Origin: Omphiscola glabra | Lineage: Eukaryota; Mollusca; Gastropoda; Lymnaeidae | Length of the DNA: 64,000 nucleotides | Direction of reading: 5' to 3' | Assembly: GCA_964017045.1 (NCBI GenBank) | Contig: OZ024802.1 | Location: 6,494,413-6,558,412 of the forward strand | Shown here: positions 27,101-42,100 of the stretch, in pieces | Layout: each line of letters begins with the position of its first letter | Position numbering within the stretch: the stretch's first letter is position 1 | The notes under the pieces: model-generated | Database searches by the model: none | Seen by the model: the letters and a program-made list of their open reading frames with translations, nothing else | What the model was told of the DNA's origin: nothing | Made by a program: the position numbers and the translations under genes

Positions 27101-30100
27101 ATTTGAATTGCCATTTAAAAAAATATAATTTATTAATGGCACTAGAATATAATAAATTGTACATTAATATTAAAAATTTAGAAAAAGTCCATTTTAAAAT
27201 GAGGAAATCACTACAACTATAATCTGTAACAACTAAAGCTTTATTTAAAAAAAAATTCATTTCAGTGAAACCAAGAATTGACCAGAAGACGGTTCCACAG
27301 AGTATTCGTATTAAAGTAGGCCAGAAGGTCACTGTGGGTCCTATTGCTTTCGTTGGAGAGCCCAATCCACAGGTTACCTGGAGGGTGAAAAATCTGGTAG
27401 GATTCTTATTATCTTGTGCTCTCTACTTCTAAAAGGACTTTCACATGCCTCTTTTTGCAGTAGTACATCAAGTCAATGTCACTGTGTATTGTTATGTTTA
27501 GCAGTTGTTTAACACTTGCAAATTTGTATCATTCTTGATTTGTAATGTAAGCAAAATGGTCTGATAATACTATTACAACGAACATCATTCTACTGTCTGA
27601 TATGAAAGTAAAGGTAGTAAATTTGGGGGGAAAATACTCTTTTGTAATTCTTGATGTTTTAACTGTATGTTTGTAGAGTGCTGTTTTTTTTTTTTGTGTG
27701 TTAAATTTTACATTTGTATAAATTGTGTGTATAGTTTTACTGGACCTTCATATTAACCTGAACTTTTTCTCTTTTCTAAATTCTTATTTGTTTTCAAAAT
27801 TCTTTTATTCTCTTTTACAGTTTTTAGAATTTGTTTCTATCTGATAAATGTTCCTTAATTAGTGCTATATCATTATTACTTTAACACCTTAGGTATTTCA
27901 TGTACACTTTTTACTTCAATGTGTCTTAATTAATATGTGGATCTCTTTGTATTAACACAACTAACGAGTTAAAAAGTAACCTAAAAATAAAAAGAGTGAA
28001 ATTAGAAATATTTTACATCAATATTTATATTTCTCTCAATTAAGCTACTTGTTGATGATATTTCTACTTTTCTAAAGCATGTCAATTATATATTTTATAG
28101 TTTTCAAATACTTCATTCTTTCTTCACTAATAAACATTGTAAGCTAATGCATTCAATCATTTGAAAATTTTCAAAAACCAGGGCCCAAAGGGGGTAAGTG
28201 TACAATACAAAATTTGAGAGTGATCTACCCTTAGCTACCTTTTTATGGATACATATTTTTTTCAGCTGTATCATTTAATGTTTGGTAAGGTTCTAATGGG
28301 AAACTTATCCAAACTTAAGTCAACAATATTTTTTTTTTACATTGACTTTCTTCATTTGCATTCCCATCTATGCTAGTTATTTTACCAACATTTGGATACA
28401 TGAATGAGGCATTTTCAGTGGTAAAGAATGGGAGAAAACTTTTCTTTAATACTGGGCCACAAGAGATCGATATGCTTTGTTAAATGATCAATTATGCTAA
28501 TATTTTTTATTGTAAATTAAACCCATCATTTTTTTTCCTGGCTGTCAAGCAAGTGAGCACACTTTTCTCTATTACAGGTTCAGTCCCTAATCAGTGATTT
28601 TTTTTAAATATCAGTATTATTAATTCTCAATAAATCTGCTTAGTTTAAGTTCAGAGAGACAACAGAGAAGGAATTGAGTCCATAAACCGGATTAAAATCA
28701 TTGAATAAAAATAAAGTATTTCTCAGCTTAAGCTTTTTATTTATCATTTATAAAATAAATTACTCATCTGAGATAGCTGCTGAAGCCAAATAACCAAATG
28801 TATCCAAAGTTGGTTGCCCTTGCTTATTAGGATTGTGTAGCCTTAGACTAGTTTTTCCCAAATTTAGTTCAAACATTTCTATTTTCATGTTTATTTTTAC
28901 AACAATATTTCTGCTTTGTTGAATTTAATTTTTCTTACTGTGAAGAGTTAAAAAAACAAAAACTAAGATTTACTGTTTTGCCTTTGTTTTTAATATTGTT
29001 CTCTGTAAACAACCAGATTTGGTACTGTTGTAGCAGTACCCATGTTGTATTATGTGGGATATTGTTTATTGGTTCATGTAGCTAACTGAATAATTATACA
29101 TGATTAATATAATTTCTTACAAATTGAGATCGCAAAGAATATCATATATAAAGTCATAGATTAACAAATATTAATAATATATGTTTTTAAAATGAAAATC
29201 ATAATATATTTATATTTTCTGTTTCTCTCTGTTGATTTTTATGTTCAGGATCTGGAAACAGGCCAAGTGAGGGGACATTCATATGTTATATGTGTTGTGT
29301 TTGCATCCTCAACATAGTGCCCTAAATCACCACAACCTAATTCAGTGGTTTAAAATGTACACTCCATTAACTGCCTATCAAACAAATATGCTTAATTTGT
29401 GAATACCACCCAGATCTGCAGGCCCATTCCATATGCTTAATGACTGGCTCATGTAACAACACCTTTTGGAATAAGAGCTTTAAATGACTGGCTCATGTAA
29501 CAACACCTTTTGGAATAAGAACTTTAAATGACTGGCTCATGTAACAACACCTTTTGGAATAAGAACTTTAAATGACTGGCTCATGTAACAACACCTTTTG
29601 GAATAAGAACTTTAAATGACTGGCTCATGTAACAACAACTTTTGGAATAAGAACTTAAATGACTGGGTCATGTAACAACACCTTTTGGAATAAGAACTTA
29701 AATGACTGGGTCATGTAACAACACCTTTGGAATAAGAACTTAAATGACTGGGTCATGTAACAACACCTTTGGAATAAGAACTTAAATGACTGGGTCATGT
29801 AACAACACCTTTTGGAATAAGAACTTAACACCTTTTGTAATCAGAAAGTTATCCTAGAAATAGGAAGCATTATTTTAATTAAAGACACATTTGTTTCTCA
29901 CATTTCTTTAAATGAACTCAATCTCTGACATTATGACTGCACCTTAAACGCACACAAAACTATGCTGTCCTCAATTGATTGTATGCCTCTGTGTTGGCAT
30001 GGTCATGAGTAGCACATGTGTTATGTTGTGTGTAATGTATGTGTAACAATGAACTGTGCTACTAGCGTATGCTTTGTTGAGCATACTTGTTTTTGTTTGT

Positions 30101-33100
30101 TTAATTTAAGTTTGAAGATTTCTTCTGTAATTTCCACCTTAGCAGGTCTTAGCACCAAGTCAACATTAGTCACTTATAATAGCAGGTCCTAGCACCAAGT
30201 CAACATTAGTCACTTATAATAGCAGGTCCTAGCACCAAGTCAACATTAGTCACTTATAATCTTTGCAATTCATTGATTTAATTTGTAAAGGATTTAAATG
30301 TTAATGACATTTATAAAAAATTCGGTGGGGGGGAATTGGGGCAAATGGCTGTATCTATTTAATTTTCAGAGAAAGTAAGGAGCAACTAGGGAGAAGACAA
30401 TTTTTTTTAAAAAAGTATATTTTTTCAAACTTAGTACACATATGGGACAATACATGATGTCCTGTTAAAATGGCCGCTAAATCCAATGGCAGTATGTGTA
30501 TGTTAACATTCTGTATGTTGTTTATGTTATAGCTAACCAGCATTTATGTCTGTCCAGGACTTGAGGCATCAAGTTTATTAGCTGTAATAAAGTCAAGATT
30601 GTGTTTTATCTGTGATCACATCTTCTTATCCTTTTTCATGAGATAAACATCACCATTCTTATTATATGGCTGGGTTTTTTTTAGCTTAGCTTTTCAACGT
30701 ATAAAATAAAAAGTTACCATTTTTTAAAACGTAGATTTATTTAACTTTTTGCCTCAAGCCTGACTGGTTACCGGAAGCTTGTTTGGCTTCATGTTTGCTT
30801 CGTTGAAACAAAAACAAATCTGGTTTTTTGTCCTAATGTTTGATGCTTGTCCTACTGAAATCTAAACTGTTGCAAAAAATGTTTGAATGCAACCGTAACA
30901 AATAAGCTTATGGAATTGATTGTGCTGTTACACGGACCTGCCCCCCCTTTCCCCCCCCCCCTCCAAACCAAAGTGTATTCTTTTTCTGAATATGTTCTGG
31001 TAATTTACTTAGAATTGGAATTGATCCATTCTAAACTGACATGGCCAGTTGTTTTCATTGCTTGAATGATGACTTTGCTGTCAAGTTCATTGACTTCATC
31101 AAATGGACACTATGACTTTGGTGTCAAGTTCCTTGACTTCATCAATTGGACACTATGACTTTGGTGTCAAGTTCCTTGACTTCATCAAATGGACACTTGA
31201 CATTGTATTGAGTTACTGTTTTATGATCAATTCCATGAGTTGACCTTTGTACCCAGGTACCAGGTCACACAATCTGCTCAGAGTACATTCCTCATTTTCT
31301 ACAGACACATTTTGTCTGTGTTTGTGTAGTGTAATGTCTGATGGCCCTGTGTGGGCAATTCAGGACAATTGAGGAACTGTAAGACTATGAGCATCAACAG
31401 AAAAAGCATCTTTTTGGTTTTGAAAAGAAGCTTTTTGTTTTGTTTGAGTTGTCTTTTTTTTTTCTTAGTTTTTAGTCTTAAGTGTGTGCTTATGTATTTT
31501 GTAGAGTAGAAATCATACTTTATGTAAATGTAGATTAATGTTGATTTGTAAATATTTTATTAAATAATATAATGTTACAGAATCAGACCATTTACATCAT
31601 TTATTTAAATGTATACTTTTTACCACTGCATTAATGATAGGCCACAAAATTCAATCATCTAATTCAAGGTGTAGAAATCTGATCTAATGATTCATCATAT
31701 AGTAAACATTTTGTGTCATATAGCAGTAAAATGTATTGTTTTGTATTTATTGCTTAGCGTAATTAAAATTTATTTATTTAAATTTTTTTTATCAGAATCT
31801 AATTCAATATATTTGATCATCTGCTAATCTCCATTGCATGACATGAACAGAAACAAGAAGAAGTTCCCTTGGAGCCATCAGATCTCCTCACCATTACTAA
31901 CAAGCCTAAGGAGACAACAGTGGAGATCAAGGAGGGTCTGCGTAAACACACCGGAGAGTACACGCTGACGGTCACCAACAAACATGGTTCAGACAGCGCT
32001 ACCGTCAATCTGGTTGTTCTGGGTACGTTGTCGGCCAATCAGCTGTACTTGGCGTACATTGTGCCTTTGTCATCTCAATTTTTTATTTGTTGCTCTTTTG
32101 TCAATAACTTTAAGAATCACTATTAGTTTTTACATTCTGGATCGGTCACAAATCTATCGATGTCATTATTTTATTCGTTCCATTCAGGACCACCTGGAAG
32201 GCCAGGCGGCCCACTGGAGGTCAAAGAAATAACAAAAGAGAGTGCCACCGTGACCTGGAAGCCACCAGAGGATGATGGCGGCAGTGAGATCAAGTAATGG
32301 ACATGCTTATTTCAATAAGTCTTTACATTTTTCACATTGGCTAATTCCTTACAAATAGCAACATTTTATGAACTTATTTACCATTTCAGAATTCTTATTC
32401 TTGAAAGAAAAACAATATAATGAGATTTATGAGGGTAATTTACATAACTTATTTCAGTACCGGTAGTAAAATTCTCAATAAAATGTTATATTGATAGTAT
32501 ATTTTGAAAGAGAATTTATATTTAGATTTCTATTATTTTATATAATTGGCATAATTAGTGGACTATTAAAAATGTTTGAGGCTAGCATTCTTTCATAAAG
32601 TGCATTACAAGTTCAATTGATCTAGTTTTATTAAGATTATTGTTGAATACATTTTTTATTTTAAAATAAGATGATATTTAGATTTTACAATCTAATGATG
32701 TTGAAAGATCTTCTTTGTAGTACAGATTTGTGAGAATGTTAAGTAGACAATTTTGTTCTCTAGGGGATACCGTGTTGAGAAGTTTGATATGGACAAGGGC
32801 AAGTGGGAGAAAGTTGCCACAGTTCAGGGCAACAAATGTGTGGTGCCCAAACTCCAGGAGGGCCATGACTACAAATTCAGGGTTATTGCCGAGGGTCCCA
32901 ATGGTGATAGTGCTCCATTAGAGCTGGAAAATCCCATCACTGCTAAAAATCCATTTGGTAAGCTCCTATTGACATGGGAAATATTTTAAAACTGTGATGT
33001 CATATTTCCAGAAAGTGAGCACAAAAACAGATAGAGACATTTGGTTTAGATAGAGACATTTGGTTTAGATAGAGACATTTGGTTTAGATAGAGACATTTG

Positions 33101-36100
33101 GTTTAGATAGAGACATTTGGTTTAGATAGAGACATTTGGTTTAGATAGAGACATTTGGTTTAGATAGAGACATTTGGTCTAGATAGAGTCATTTGGTTTA
33201 GATAGAGACATTTGGTTTAGATAGAGACATTTGGTTTAGATAGAGACATTTGGTTTAGATAGAGACATTTGGTTTAGATAGAGACATTTGGTTTACTCTC
33301 ACTACTGACACATTTTTTTTATGTTTAGACATGTTTTTAAATATGCCCAAGAACCAGTTGTTTATAGTCTTTAATTACAGTGCTGTATATATAATCCTTA
33401 CATTACCAAACACCATATTTGGTGACCAACAGAAAAACCAGATGCACCTCACAAGCCTGATGTGGTAGACAGGGACCGTACTTTCATTGAGATGAAATGG
33501 CAGCCCCCTAGACATGATGGGGGAGCCCCAGTTACAGGATATGAGATAGAGAGGAAAGAGCCCAAAACTAATCGCTGGATTAAGTTGACCAAGACTCCTA
33601 TCAGTGTAAGCATTTTATCTGAATTTAAGTGAGACATATGACATTTGTAAGTACATATATATGTTGGTGGATTCAAGTGAGACGTATGACATGCAAATAT
33701 TAATGCAGATAAGGTTCGTGGTAGCTTGTTGCCTTTTAAAGGTATTAATTAAAGTACATAATTATCATTGTAATTTGCAAGAAAATTAAAACTGATACAT
33801 TCAAAGAATATTTAAAATTCCCTCTATAATATAACTTTGAACGATTGTGTTGCCACATCTGTGAACTTTCTCAACAATTGTGTTGCCACATCTGTGAACT
33901 TTCCGAACAATTGTGTTGCCACATCTGTGAACTTTCCCAACAATTGTGTTGCCACATCTGTGAACTTTCCCAACAATTGTGTTGCCACATCTGTCAACTT
34001 TCTGAACAATTGTGTTGCCACATCTGTGAACTTTCCCAACAATTGTGTTGCCACATCTGTCAACTTTCCCAACAATTGTGTTGCCACATCTGTCAACTTC
34101 CCTAACAATTGTGTTGCCACATCTGTCAACCTTCCTAACAATTGTGTTGCCACATCTGTCAACTTTCCTAACAATTGTGTTGCCACATCTGTCAACTTTC
34201 CTAACAATTGTGTTGCCACATCTGTCAACGTTCCTAACAATTGTGTTGCCACATCTGTCAACTTTCCTAACAATTGTGTTGCCACATCTGTCAACTTTCC
34301 TAACAATTGTGTTGCCACATCTGTCAACTTTCCTAACAATTGTGTTGCCACATCTGTCAACTTTCCCAACAATTGTGTTGCCACATCTGTGAACTTTCCC
34401 AACAATTGTGTTGTCAAATCTGTCAACTTTCCTAACAATTGTGTTGCCACATCTGTCAACTTTCCTAACAATTGTGTTGCCACATCTGTCAACTTTCCCA
34501 ACAATTGTGTTGCCACATCTGTGAACTTTCCCAACAATTGTGTTGCCACATCTGTGAACTTTCCCAACAATTGTGTTGCCACATCTGTCAACTTTCCCAA
34601 CAATTGTGTTGCCACATGATTTCAAGCTCGAGCTCATAAGCATGGAGCAGTCTTGTTTGTTTAATCATCTTAAACTATTCACTATGTCAATGCTTTTAAA
34701 TCATTCAGTGCCCCGCTGTTTTTAAACATTCAGTGCCCCACTGTTTTTAAACTTTCAGTGCCCCGCTGTTTTTAAACATTCAGTGCCCCGCTGTTTTTAA
34801 ACATTCAGTGCCCCTTTGTTTTTAAAGTGCGTTTAAGAGATATATAAATAGGAATTAATTCAACCAATATGTTATCCCAAACATTTTTCTCATTGTCCAG
34901 GAGCCTCAGTACAAGGATGAAAAGGTTCAAGAGGGCAAGGAGTATGAATACCGCGTGTATGCCATCAATGAGGCTGGTGCATCTGAGCCCAGTGCAACAT
35001 CTGCTCCGGTCATTGCCAAACCTCTGAAAGGTTGAGCTGCTCAATGATTTAGTTATCATCTCATTTATCAGCTTACGAAAATTTTATTTTTTAATGTTAT
35101 TATTTGGATGGATTAATAATAAGTTTATAAGAAATATCATGTATATGTTAGCGGCAATGTTTAAAATGCACACCTTTGCTTTCCGGTTACCTTGTTAAGA
35201 ACGTCCTTTACATATTTCTTCTTTTGTTTTCAAATATGTGTTTCCAATAAAAACGTTTTTCTTTACTCTCTTTTGAACCTTTGCTTGAAGTATATTTTTC
35301 ATTATGTATAATGCTTAAGCAATGTATAAAATGCCAAGGAAAAATATGTAATGTAATCGTGAAAATAAAATATTTCATACTTTGCTTACAAACTTCAGGC
35401 ATTCTATGTAATTCCTAGGTATTCTATACAATTCAGGATTTCACACATTGCTGGTAATATATATATTTTAAAAAGTTATGGTTTATATTTATTATCATCT
35501 TAATTTAACAGGTTATATTGATGAAGTACTCAACCCTGAAATAATTTTCGGTTGAAATACTTGAATGCTATTTCAATCACACACTATACTGTTCACTTGT
35601 GAGAAAATGAATTTCACTGGGCACCGAGGAAAACATCACTACACTTATCAAATCCTCGTAACTATATTATTTTTAACAACAAGAAAAGTATTTTCAAAAT
35701 CTAGTCAATTAAACAATAAAAAAAACAATTTAATTGATTCGATTGTTTTGAAGAAATGCTCAAACAATGAAAAGGTTTTGATTTCTTTGTTCATATTGTC
35801 AATTCTCCTAGACTGTGGAAATACACTGCTCCTTTATAAACTCTTTAACAATTATTTTAATATTTGCAATTTTCATCAAGGCATTTAACTAAAGAAAGTT
35901 AATTATTTCATCCACAGAGGCTCCAAAGGTCAATCTGGACAACCTGTTTGGTGCCAAGGAGATCCGTGTGAGGGCCGGTGAACCTATCAACATCAACCTG
36001 GGAATCTGCGGTGCCCCTGAACCTACGGTGGAGTGGCAGAAGAACGGAAAGCCATTGGGCAACAGGGTCAGACAGTAGCATCATTTATCTTGTCTCCTTG

Positions 36101-39100
36101 TTTGTTTCCTCATTCTTACATTGTAATTAACATTAAGAATAATTTGATGCAATTATTTTGATGAAATATCCTATCTTTAAAAGTTATTGACATTGATAAT
36201 TTTTTGAAACTATCTCAAATCTGAGGAAGGACTATATGGATAAATTTACATTTTCAAAATGGATTTAATTTTTCAATACTGATTACATTTCTAATGAAAG
36301 CATATTGAGTTGACGGGGGGGGGGGGGGGGGGGGAACCTATTAAGTTGACAAAAGCATATTGAGTTAATGAAGGCATATTTTTATCTCTAAATTGATTTA
36401 AAAGGAAGAAATGATAAACTGACTGTCAATTTGTACAGGCCCAGCTGGCCAATGATGAGAAGGAAGCCAAACTCCATGTGCCCAAGGCTGAGAGGGGAGA
36501 CACTGGCAAGTACACCATCAAGGTGGCCAACAAGCACGGGGAGGACACGGCTGAGGTGTCTGTCATTGTGTTAGGTCAGTGGTCAATTATTATATTGTCA
36601 GTGATCAATTATTGTATTGTCAGTGGTCAATTATTGTATTGTCAGTGGTCAATTATTGTATTGTCAGTGGTCAATTATTGTATTGTCAGTGGTCAATTAA
36701 TGTATTGTCAGTGGCCAATTATTGTATTGTCAGTCAGTAGTCAATTATTGTATTGTCAGCAGTCAATTAATGTATTGTCAGTGGTCAATTATTATATTGT
36801 CAGCAGTCAATTAATGTATTGTCAGTGGTCAATTATTATATTGTCAGCAGTCAATTAATGTATTGTCAGTGGTCAATTATTATATTGTCAGTGGTCAATT
36901 ATTATATTGTCAGTAGTCAATTATTGCATTTTCAGTAGTCAATTATTGTATTGTCAGCAGTCAATTAATGTATTGTCAGTGGTCAATTATTATATTGTCA
37001 GTGGTCAATTATTATATTGTCAGTAGTCAATTATTGCATTTTCAGTAGTCAATTATTGTATTGTCAGTAGTCAATTATTGCATTTTCAGTGGTCAATTAT
37101 TGTATTGTCAGTGGTCAATTATTGTATTGTCAGTGGTCAATTATTGCATTTTCAGTGGTTATTTATTGTATTTAAGAATTGACCAACTGATTTCCTTATT
37201 ATCCCAGACAAGCCTGGAGAACCTGATGGTCCATTAGACATTACAGATGTGACAGCAGAAAGCTGCAAACTAAGTTGGAAACCACCTAAAGATAACGGCG
37301 GAGCAGAAGTCACAGGTGACCTACTTTGTTTGCTAAGTTAATGTCTGTGCACAACTGCGCTACATGTTATTATAAAATTAATACATTTTTCTGTACTCCA
37401 ACTATCATCACATTTTAAAGTTTTTAAAATAATTTAGGTTTAAGTCTATTATTATCTCATAGTCAACAAAACCTTGTCATCCACAAAATATAAAATATAG
37501 AAAGGGAAAATTGTAAATGGTTTTTGTTTACTTGAAGTGTTGTATAATCCAATGTGAATGCTGCACCCTGTTGCAGTAAAGATATATTGTCATAACCTCT
37601 AATGATCTCAAATCAGGTTATGTTGTTGAGAAATGTGAGGAAGGCTCCAACCTCTGGGAGAAGGTGCCTGGCTTGATCAATGGAGAAACTATCACAGCAA
37701 AGGGACTTAAGGAGGGCAAGAACTACAAGTTCAGGGTCAAGGCTGAGAACGTTTATGGTGTTGGAGAGCCACTGGAAAGCCAGCGAGTCACAGCCAAGAA
37801 TCCTTTTGGTTAGATATGATTGTTTTTTTAGATTTTAAAATTTATATTTAAATTATTGTAAAATAAAAAATAAAATTTTTTTAAGCAAGGCTAATTTTTC
37901 TCTCTCTAATTGTGCATGTAAGTAATGCAGAGAACTTACCTTTTAAAGATTGTATAGCAGTTTAAGTTAATGAGATTTCATTTGATTCTATGTTATTTCT
38001 CCAGACACTCCTGATGCCCCCAGAGACCTTGAGATTACCAAATATGACAGGTTTTCTGTTACACTTGCCTGGAAGGAGCCCACGAGTGATGGAGGAAACC
38101 CAATCAAAGGTCAGGGGCATGAGATTCTAAATATAAAATACCACAATACAATTATTATGTTTAAGCAACTGTTTATTTGGGATAGGATCTCTGGCAAGTC
38201 AATAATGAAAAAGAATACAGGTTTTTGCGCATCAGTTTTGAAATTTTCTGCAAACAAATATTTTTAAAATCAATAAATTTAAGTTTAAAGTGGAATTAAC
38301 ATAATTAAACAACTGTTGAAAAAAAAAATAACTTTAGGAACTTCAACTGATGTATCAAAGTCTGTTGTTGACCACAACTTATTTAGCAAAGTCTGTTGTT
38401 GACCACAACTTATTTAGCAAAGTCTGTTGTTGACCACAACTTATTAAGCAAAGTGTTTTGTTGACCACAACTTATTTAGCAAAGTCTGTTGTTGACCACA
38501 AATTATTTAGAAAAGTCTGTTGTTGACCACAAATTATTTAGAAAAGTGTGTTGTTGCAGGATATTTAATTGAGAAGAAAGAGAAAGGCAAAGACTGGACA
38601 AAGGCATCCGTCTACCCTGTCCCTGAGACAACCTTCAGCGTCCTGAAGCTGAACGAAGGCTCAGAGTATGAGTTCCGTGTCATGGCCGTCAATGATGGTG
38701 GACCTGGCAAACCCAGCAAAGCCACTCCCAAACATATTGTCAGGGACCCCATTTGTAAGTTTACGAACGTCTGAGCTCTGTAATATTTAATGCATTGTTT
38801 TAAGTAACAAATGTCTTTGTAAAATATTAGGATACTTTGATTGAGGTGTTTACTTTCATTTTCTAAAATGCCAATCAATGTTATATTGCTTTGATGTTAT
38901 AAAATGCCAATCAATGTTATATTGCTTTGATGTTTCTAGTCCCGGCCGGGGCTCCTCCGGTACCCAATGTGGACAAGATCACCAAAGATTCTGTGACACT
39001 GTCCTGGACCAAGCCACCAAGTGATGGAGGCAGCAAGCTGACTGGATATGTTGTGGAGAAGAAGAAGAAAGGAGAAGACTGGATGGAGTGTGCCACCGTG

Positions 39101-42100
39101 CCCCCCAGCCAGCTGACAGCCACCATTCCAAAACTGATAGAGGGCGAAGAATACCAGTTCCGTGTCAGGGCAGACAATGCCGTGGGGCCCGGTGAACCAA
39201 GCAAGCCAACCAATCCGATCAAGGCTTTAGATCAGCCAGGTAAAATGATGGCAGCTGTGCAACATCTCAAAATTATCTGAGTCCATAGTAGAGTTTAAAA
39301 CATCAAACAATTGACCAGGGGGAGATTATAAGCCACAAATACACAGTTTGACATCTTACTTCCGTAAACTATCCTTGCTTATTTCCCTTGGTCTTTATTT
39401 GAACAATGGCTTAACTGAACAATGGTTTTAACTGAACAATGGTTTTAACTGAACATTGGTTTCAACTGTACTTTTAACTGAACAATGGCTTTAACTGAAC
39501 AATGACTTTAACTGAATAATGACTTTAACTGAATAATGACTTTAACTGAATAATGACTTTAACTGAACAATGGCTTGATTTGAAGAGTGGCAAACTTTGC
39601 TTAGGCCGATTCAAGCCTATAAGATCGCAGAGTTTTCCAGCTCACTGGCATGGCTATTTAAGAAACTTATAATAGCCATTCATGAAGAGATAACCATTTT
39701 CAGAACTCTATAAAATATTAATGTTCATTATTTCTTCACCCTCGCTGTGTTTATTTATTTCTTCACCCTCGCTGTGTTCATTATTTCTTCACCCTCGCTG
39801 TGTCCATTTATTTCTTCACCCTCGCTGTGTTCATTATTTCTTCACCCTCGCTGTGTTCATTATTTCTTCACCCTCGCTGTGTTCATTATTTCTTCACCCT
39901 CGCTGTGTTCATTATTTCTTCACCCTCGCTGTGTTCATTATTTCTTCACCCTCGCTGTGTTCATTATTTCTTCACCCTCGCTGTGTTCATTATTTCTTCA
40001 CCCTCGCTGTATCCATTTATTTCTTCACCCTCGCTGTGTTCATTTATTTCTTCACCCTCGCTGTGTCCATTTATTTCTTCACCCTCGCTGTGTTCATTTA
40101 TTTCTTCACCCTCGCTGTGTCCATTTATTTCTTCACCCTCGCTGTGTTCATTTATTTCTTCACCCTCGCTGTGTCCATTTATTTCTTCACCCTCGCTGTG
40201 TTCATTTATTTCTTCACCCTCGCTGTGTCCATTTATTTCTTCACCCTCGCTGTGTCCATTTATTTCTTCACCCTCGCTGTGTTCATTTATTTCTGCACCC
40301 TCGCTGTGTCCATTTATTTCTTCACCCTCCCTGTGTTCATTTATTTCTTCACCCTCCCTGTGATCTGCAGAAAAGCCCAAACTCAGTGCTGCTGGTCTCA
40401 AGGACGTCAATGTCAAGGCTGGTCAGGAGTTTACCATCAAGATACCCTTCTCTGGCACGCCTAAACCTACAGCCAAGTGGACACTCAATGGAGAAAATGT
40501 GTCTGACCCACCGAGAATAACCATGACAGTAAGAGTTGCTATTAAAGGTCTTTTATCACCCCTCCACCACTTCTTTATTTTATAAGACATGTTTCCTGTG
40601 TCCCATATTCATTATTATTCTGTCGCTGTAAATAAATAACTTGCAAATAATCAGGGGCTTTATAGAAATATTCATTTTGTTTTATTATTTATTGTTTAAC
40701 ATTTTGTGAGATAAAAGGGATTTTGGGTTGGAGAGTGTTGTTTATCCATGTTGTTTCTATTCAACTAAATCATATGTTCGGCTTACAAGGTAATACACAA
40801 TCAAAATAATAAATGTCCCCAGCTTTTACATTTAAAGAGCTGTGACAGGGACAAATGTCTAGCTTTGACAAAGAGCTGTGACAGGGACAGATGTCCAGCT
40901 TTGACAAAGAGCTGTGACAGGGACAAATGTCTAGCTTTGATAAAGAGCTGTGACAGGGACAAATGTCTAGCTTTGACAAAGAGCTGTGACAGGGACAAAT
41001 GTCTGGCTTTGACAAAGAGCTGTACAGGACAAATGTCTAGCTTTGACAAATAGCTGTGACAGGGACAAATGTCTGGCTTTGAAAAAGAGCTGTGACAGGG
41101 ACTAATGTCTAGCTTTGACAAAGAGCTGTGACAGGGACAAATGTCTAGCTTTGACAATGAGCTGTACAGGACAAATGTCTAGCTTTGACAAAGAGCTGTG
41201 ACAGGGACAAATGTCTAGCTTTGACAAAGAGCTGTGACAGGGATAAATGTCTAGCTTTGACAATCAAACGATTCACTTAGAAGCTGGAGTAGAAAATGGG
41301 GTAAAGCTTCTAGCCCACAAACATGAAATTTATTTCAAATAAACCTTATAAGTAATGTTTTTCAAAACTATTTTCCTACACAGCCCATTGTTTGAGAAGC
41401 AGGACACAGATATCATGGTTTAAATCTAAAACTACTTCATCCCACCTGACACCTTTTTCATTAAATCTAAAATTACTCTACCCCACCTGTCACCATTTGA
41501 TTAAATCTATATAACATGCATCCCATCTTTGTGACATATTCAGCTAACAGATGACCATGCCATCCTCCACTGTGCCAAAGCCAAGCGTGATGACACCGGC
41601 AAGTATGAACTGACCCTCAAGAATGATGAGGGATCCGATACCTTGAAAGTTAATGTCAATGTTCTTGGTAAGTGAACTTCAGCAATGAAGAAATGGGGCA
41701 AGTTACTCTCACAATAAATATATTTTAATTAAAGGTTTTCAAAGCATCTTTTTACAAATCAATATTTTACAGAGTTTAATTTAATAATCATTTTCATTGT
41801 AACAAACAAAACTTTTTAATGCATACATGTTAATTTAATTTTTGTGTGCATTAACAAGAAGTTTCCAATATTTTAATGCTTTTTATTTAAATGTTGTTAA
41901 AACATTGTTTTATAGGGCACAAGTTTTTTAGCAGGTGCTTTAAAAATTCAGTGAATAAACCCTCAAATCCTAATTATGAATACACACTTTAATTTTGTCT
42001 TGGCTAATTAAGATAGATCGTACCTCATTTCATTAGGTTAGGTTTGGGGATAGATTTAGGTTTCAGGTTAGGTTTAGGGATAGATTTAGGGTTCAGGTTA

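Larger units (their letters stand above)
27397..31850. other. Twitchin intron 13, 4.4 kb
   Basis: AT-rich, phase 0. Contains two candidate microexons and three small arrays. No long ORF, RNA gene or clear transposon. Confidence 0.6.

Noticed and set aside
28265..28284. Acceptor TTTTTTTCAG with a GTAAGG donor 19 nt later
   Set aside because: 19 nt would shift the twitchin frame; no further support.
28566..28605. Strong acceptor TTCTCTATTACAG followed by a GTGATT donor
   Set aside because: The enclosed 16 nt would break the reading frame in a phase 0 intron; kept only as a possible poison exon.
33801..34643. Long overlapping ORFs on both strands (up to 280 codons)
   Set aside because: They are produced by a 33-bp repeat whose length is a multiple of 3; the region is an intron inside Fn3 D9 and has no domain signal.
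35565..35888. 107-codon plus-strand ORF
   Set aside because: AT-rich chance ORF inside intron 18 without splice sites or domain features.
39721..40520. Three long ORFs reading through to exon 26
   Set aside because: Generated by a 26/27-bp pyrimidine-rich array; only the part from 40371 in the Ig frame is coding.
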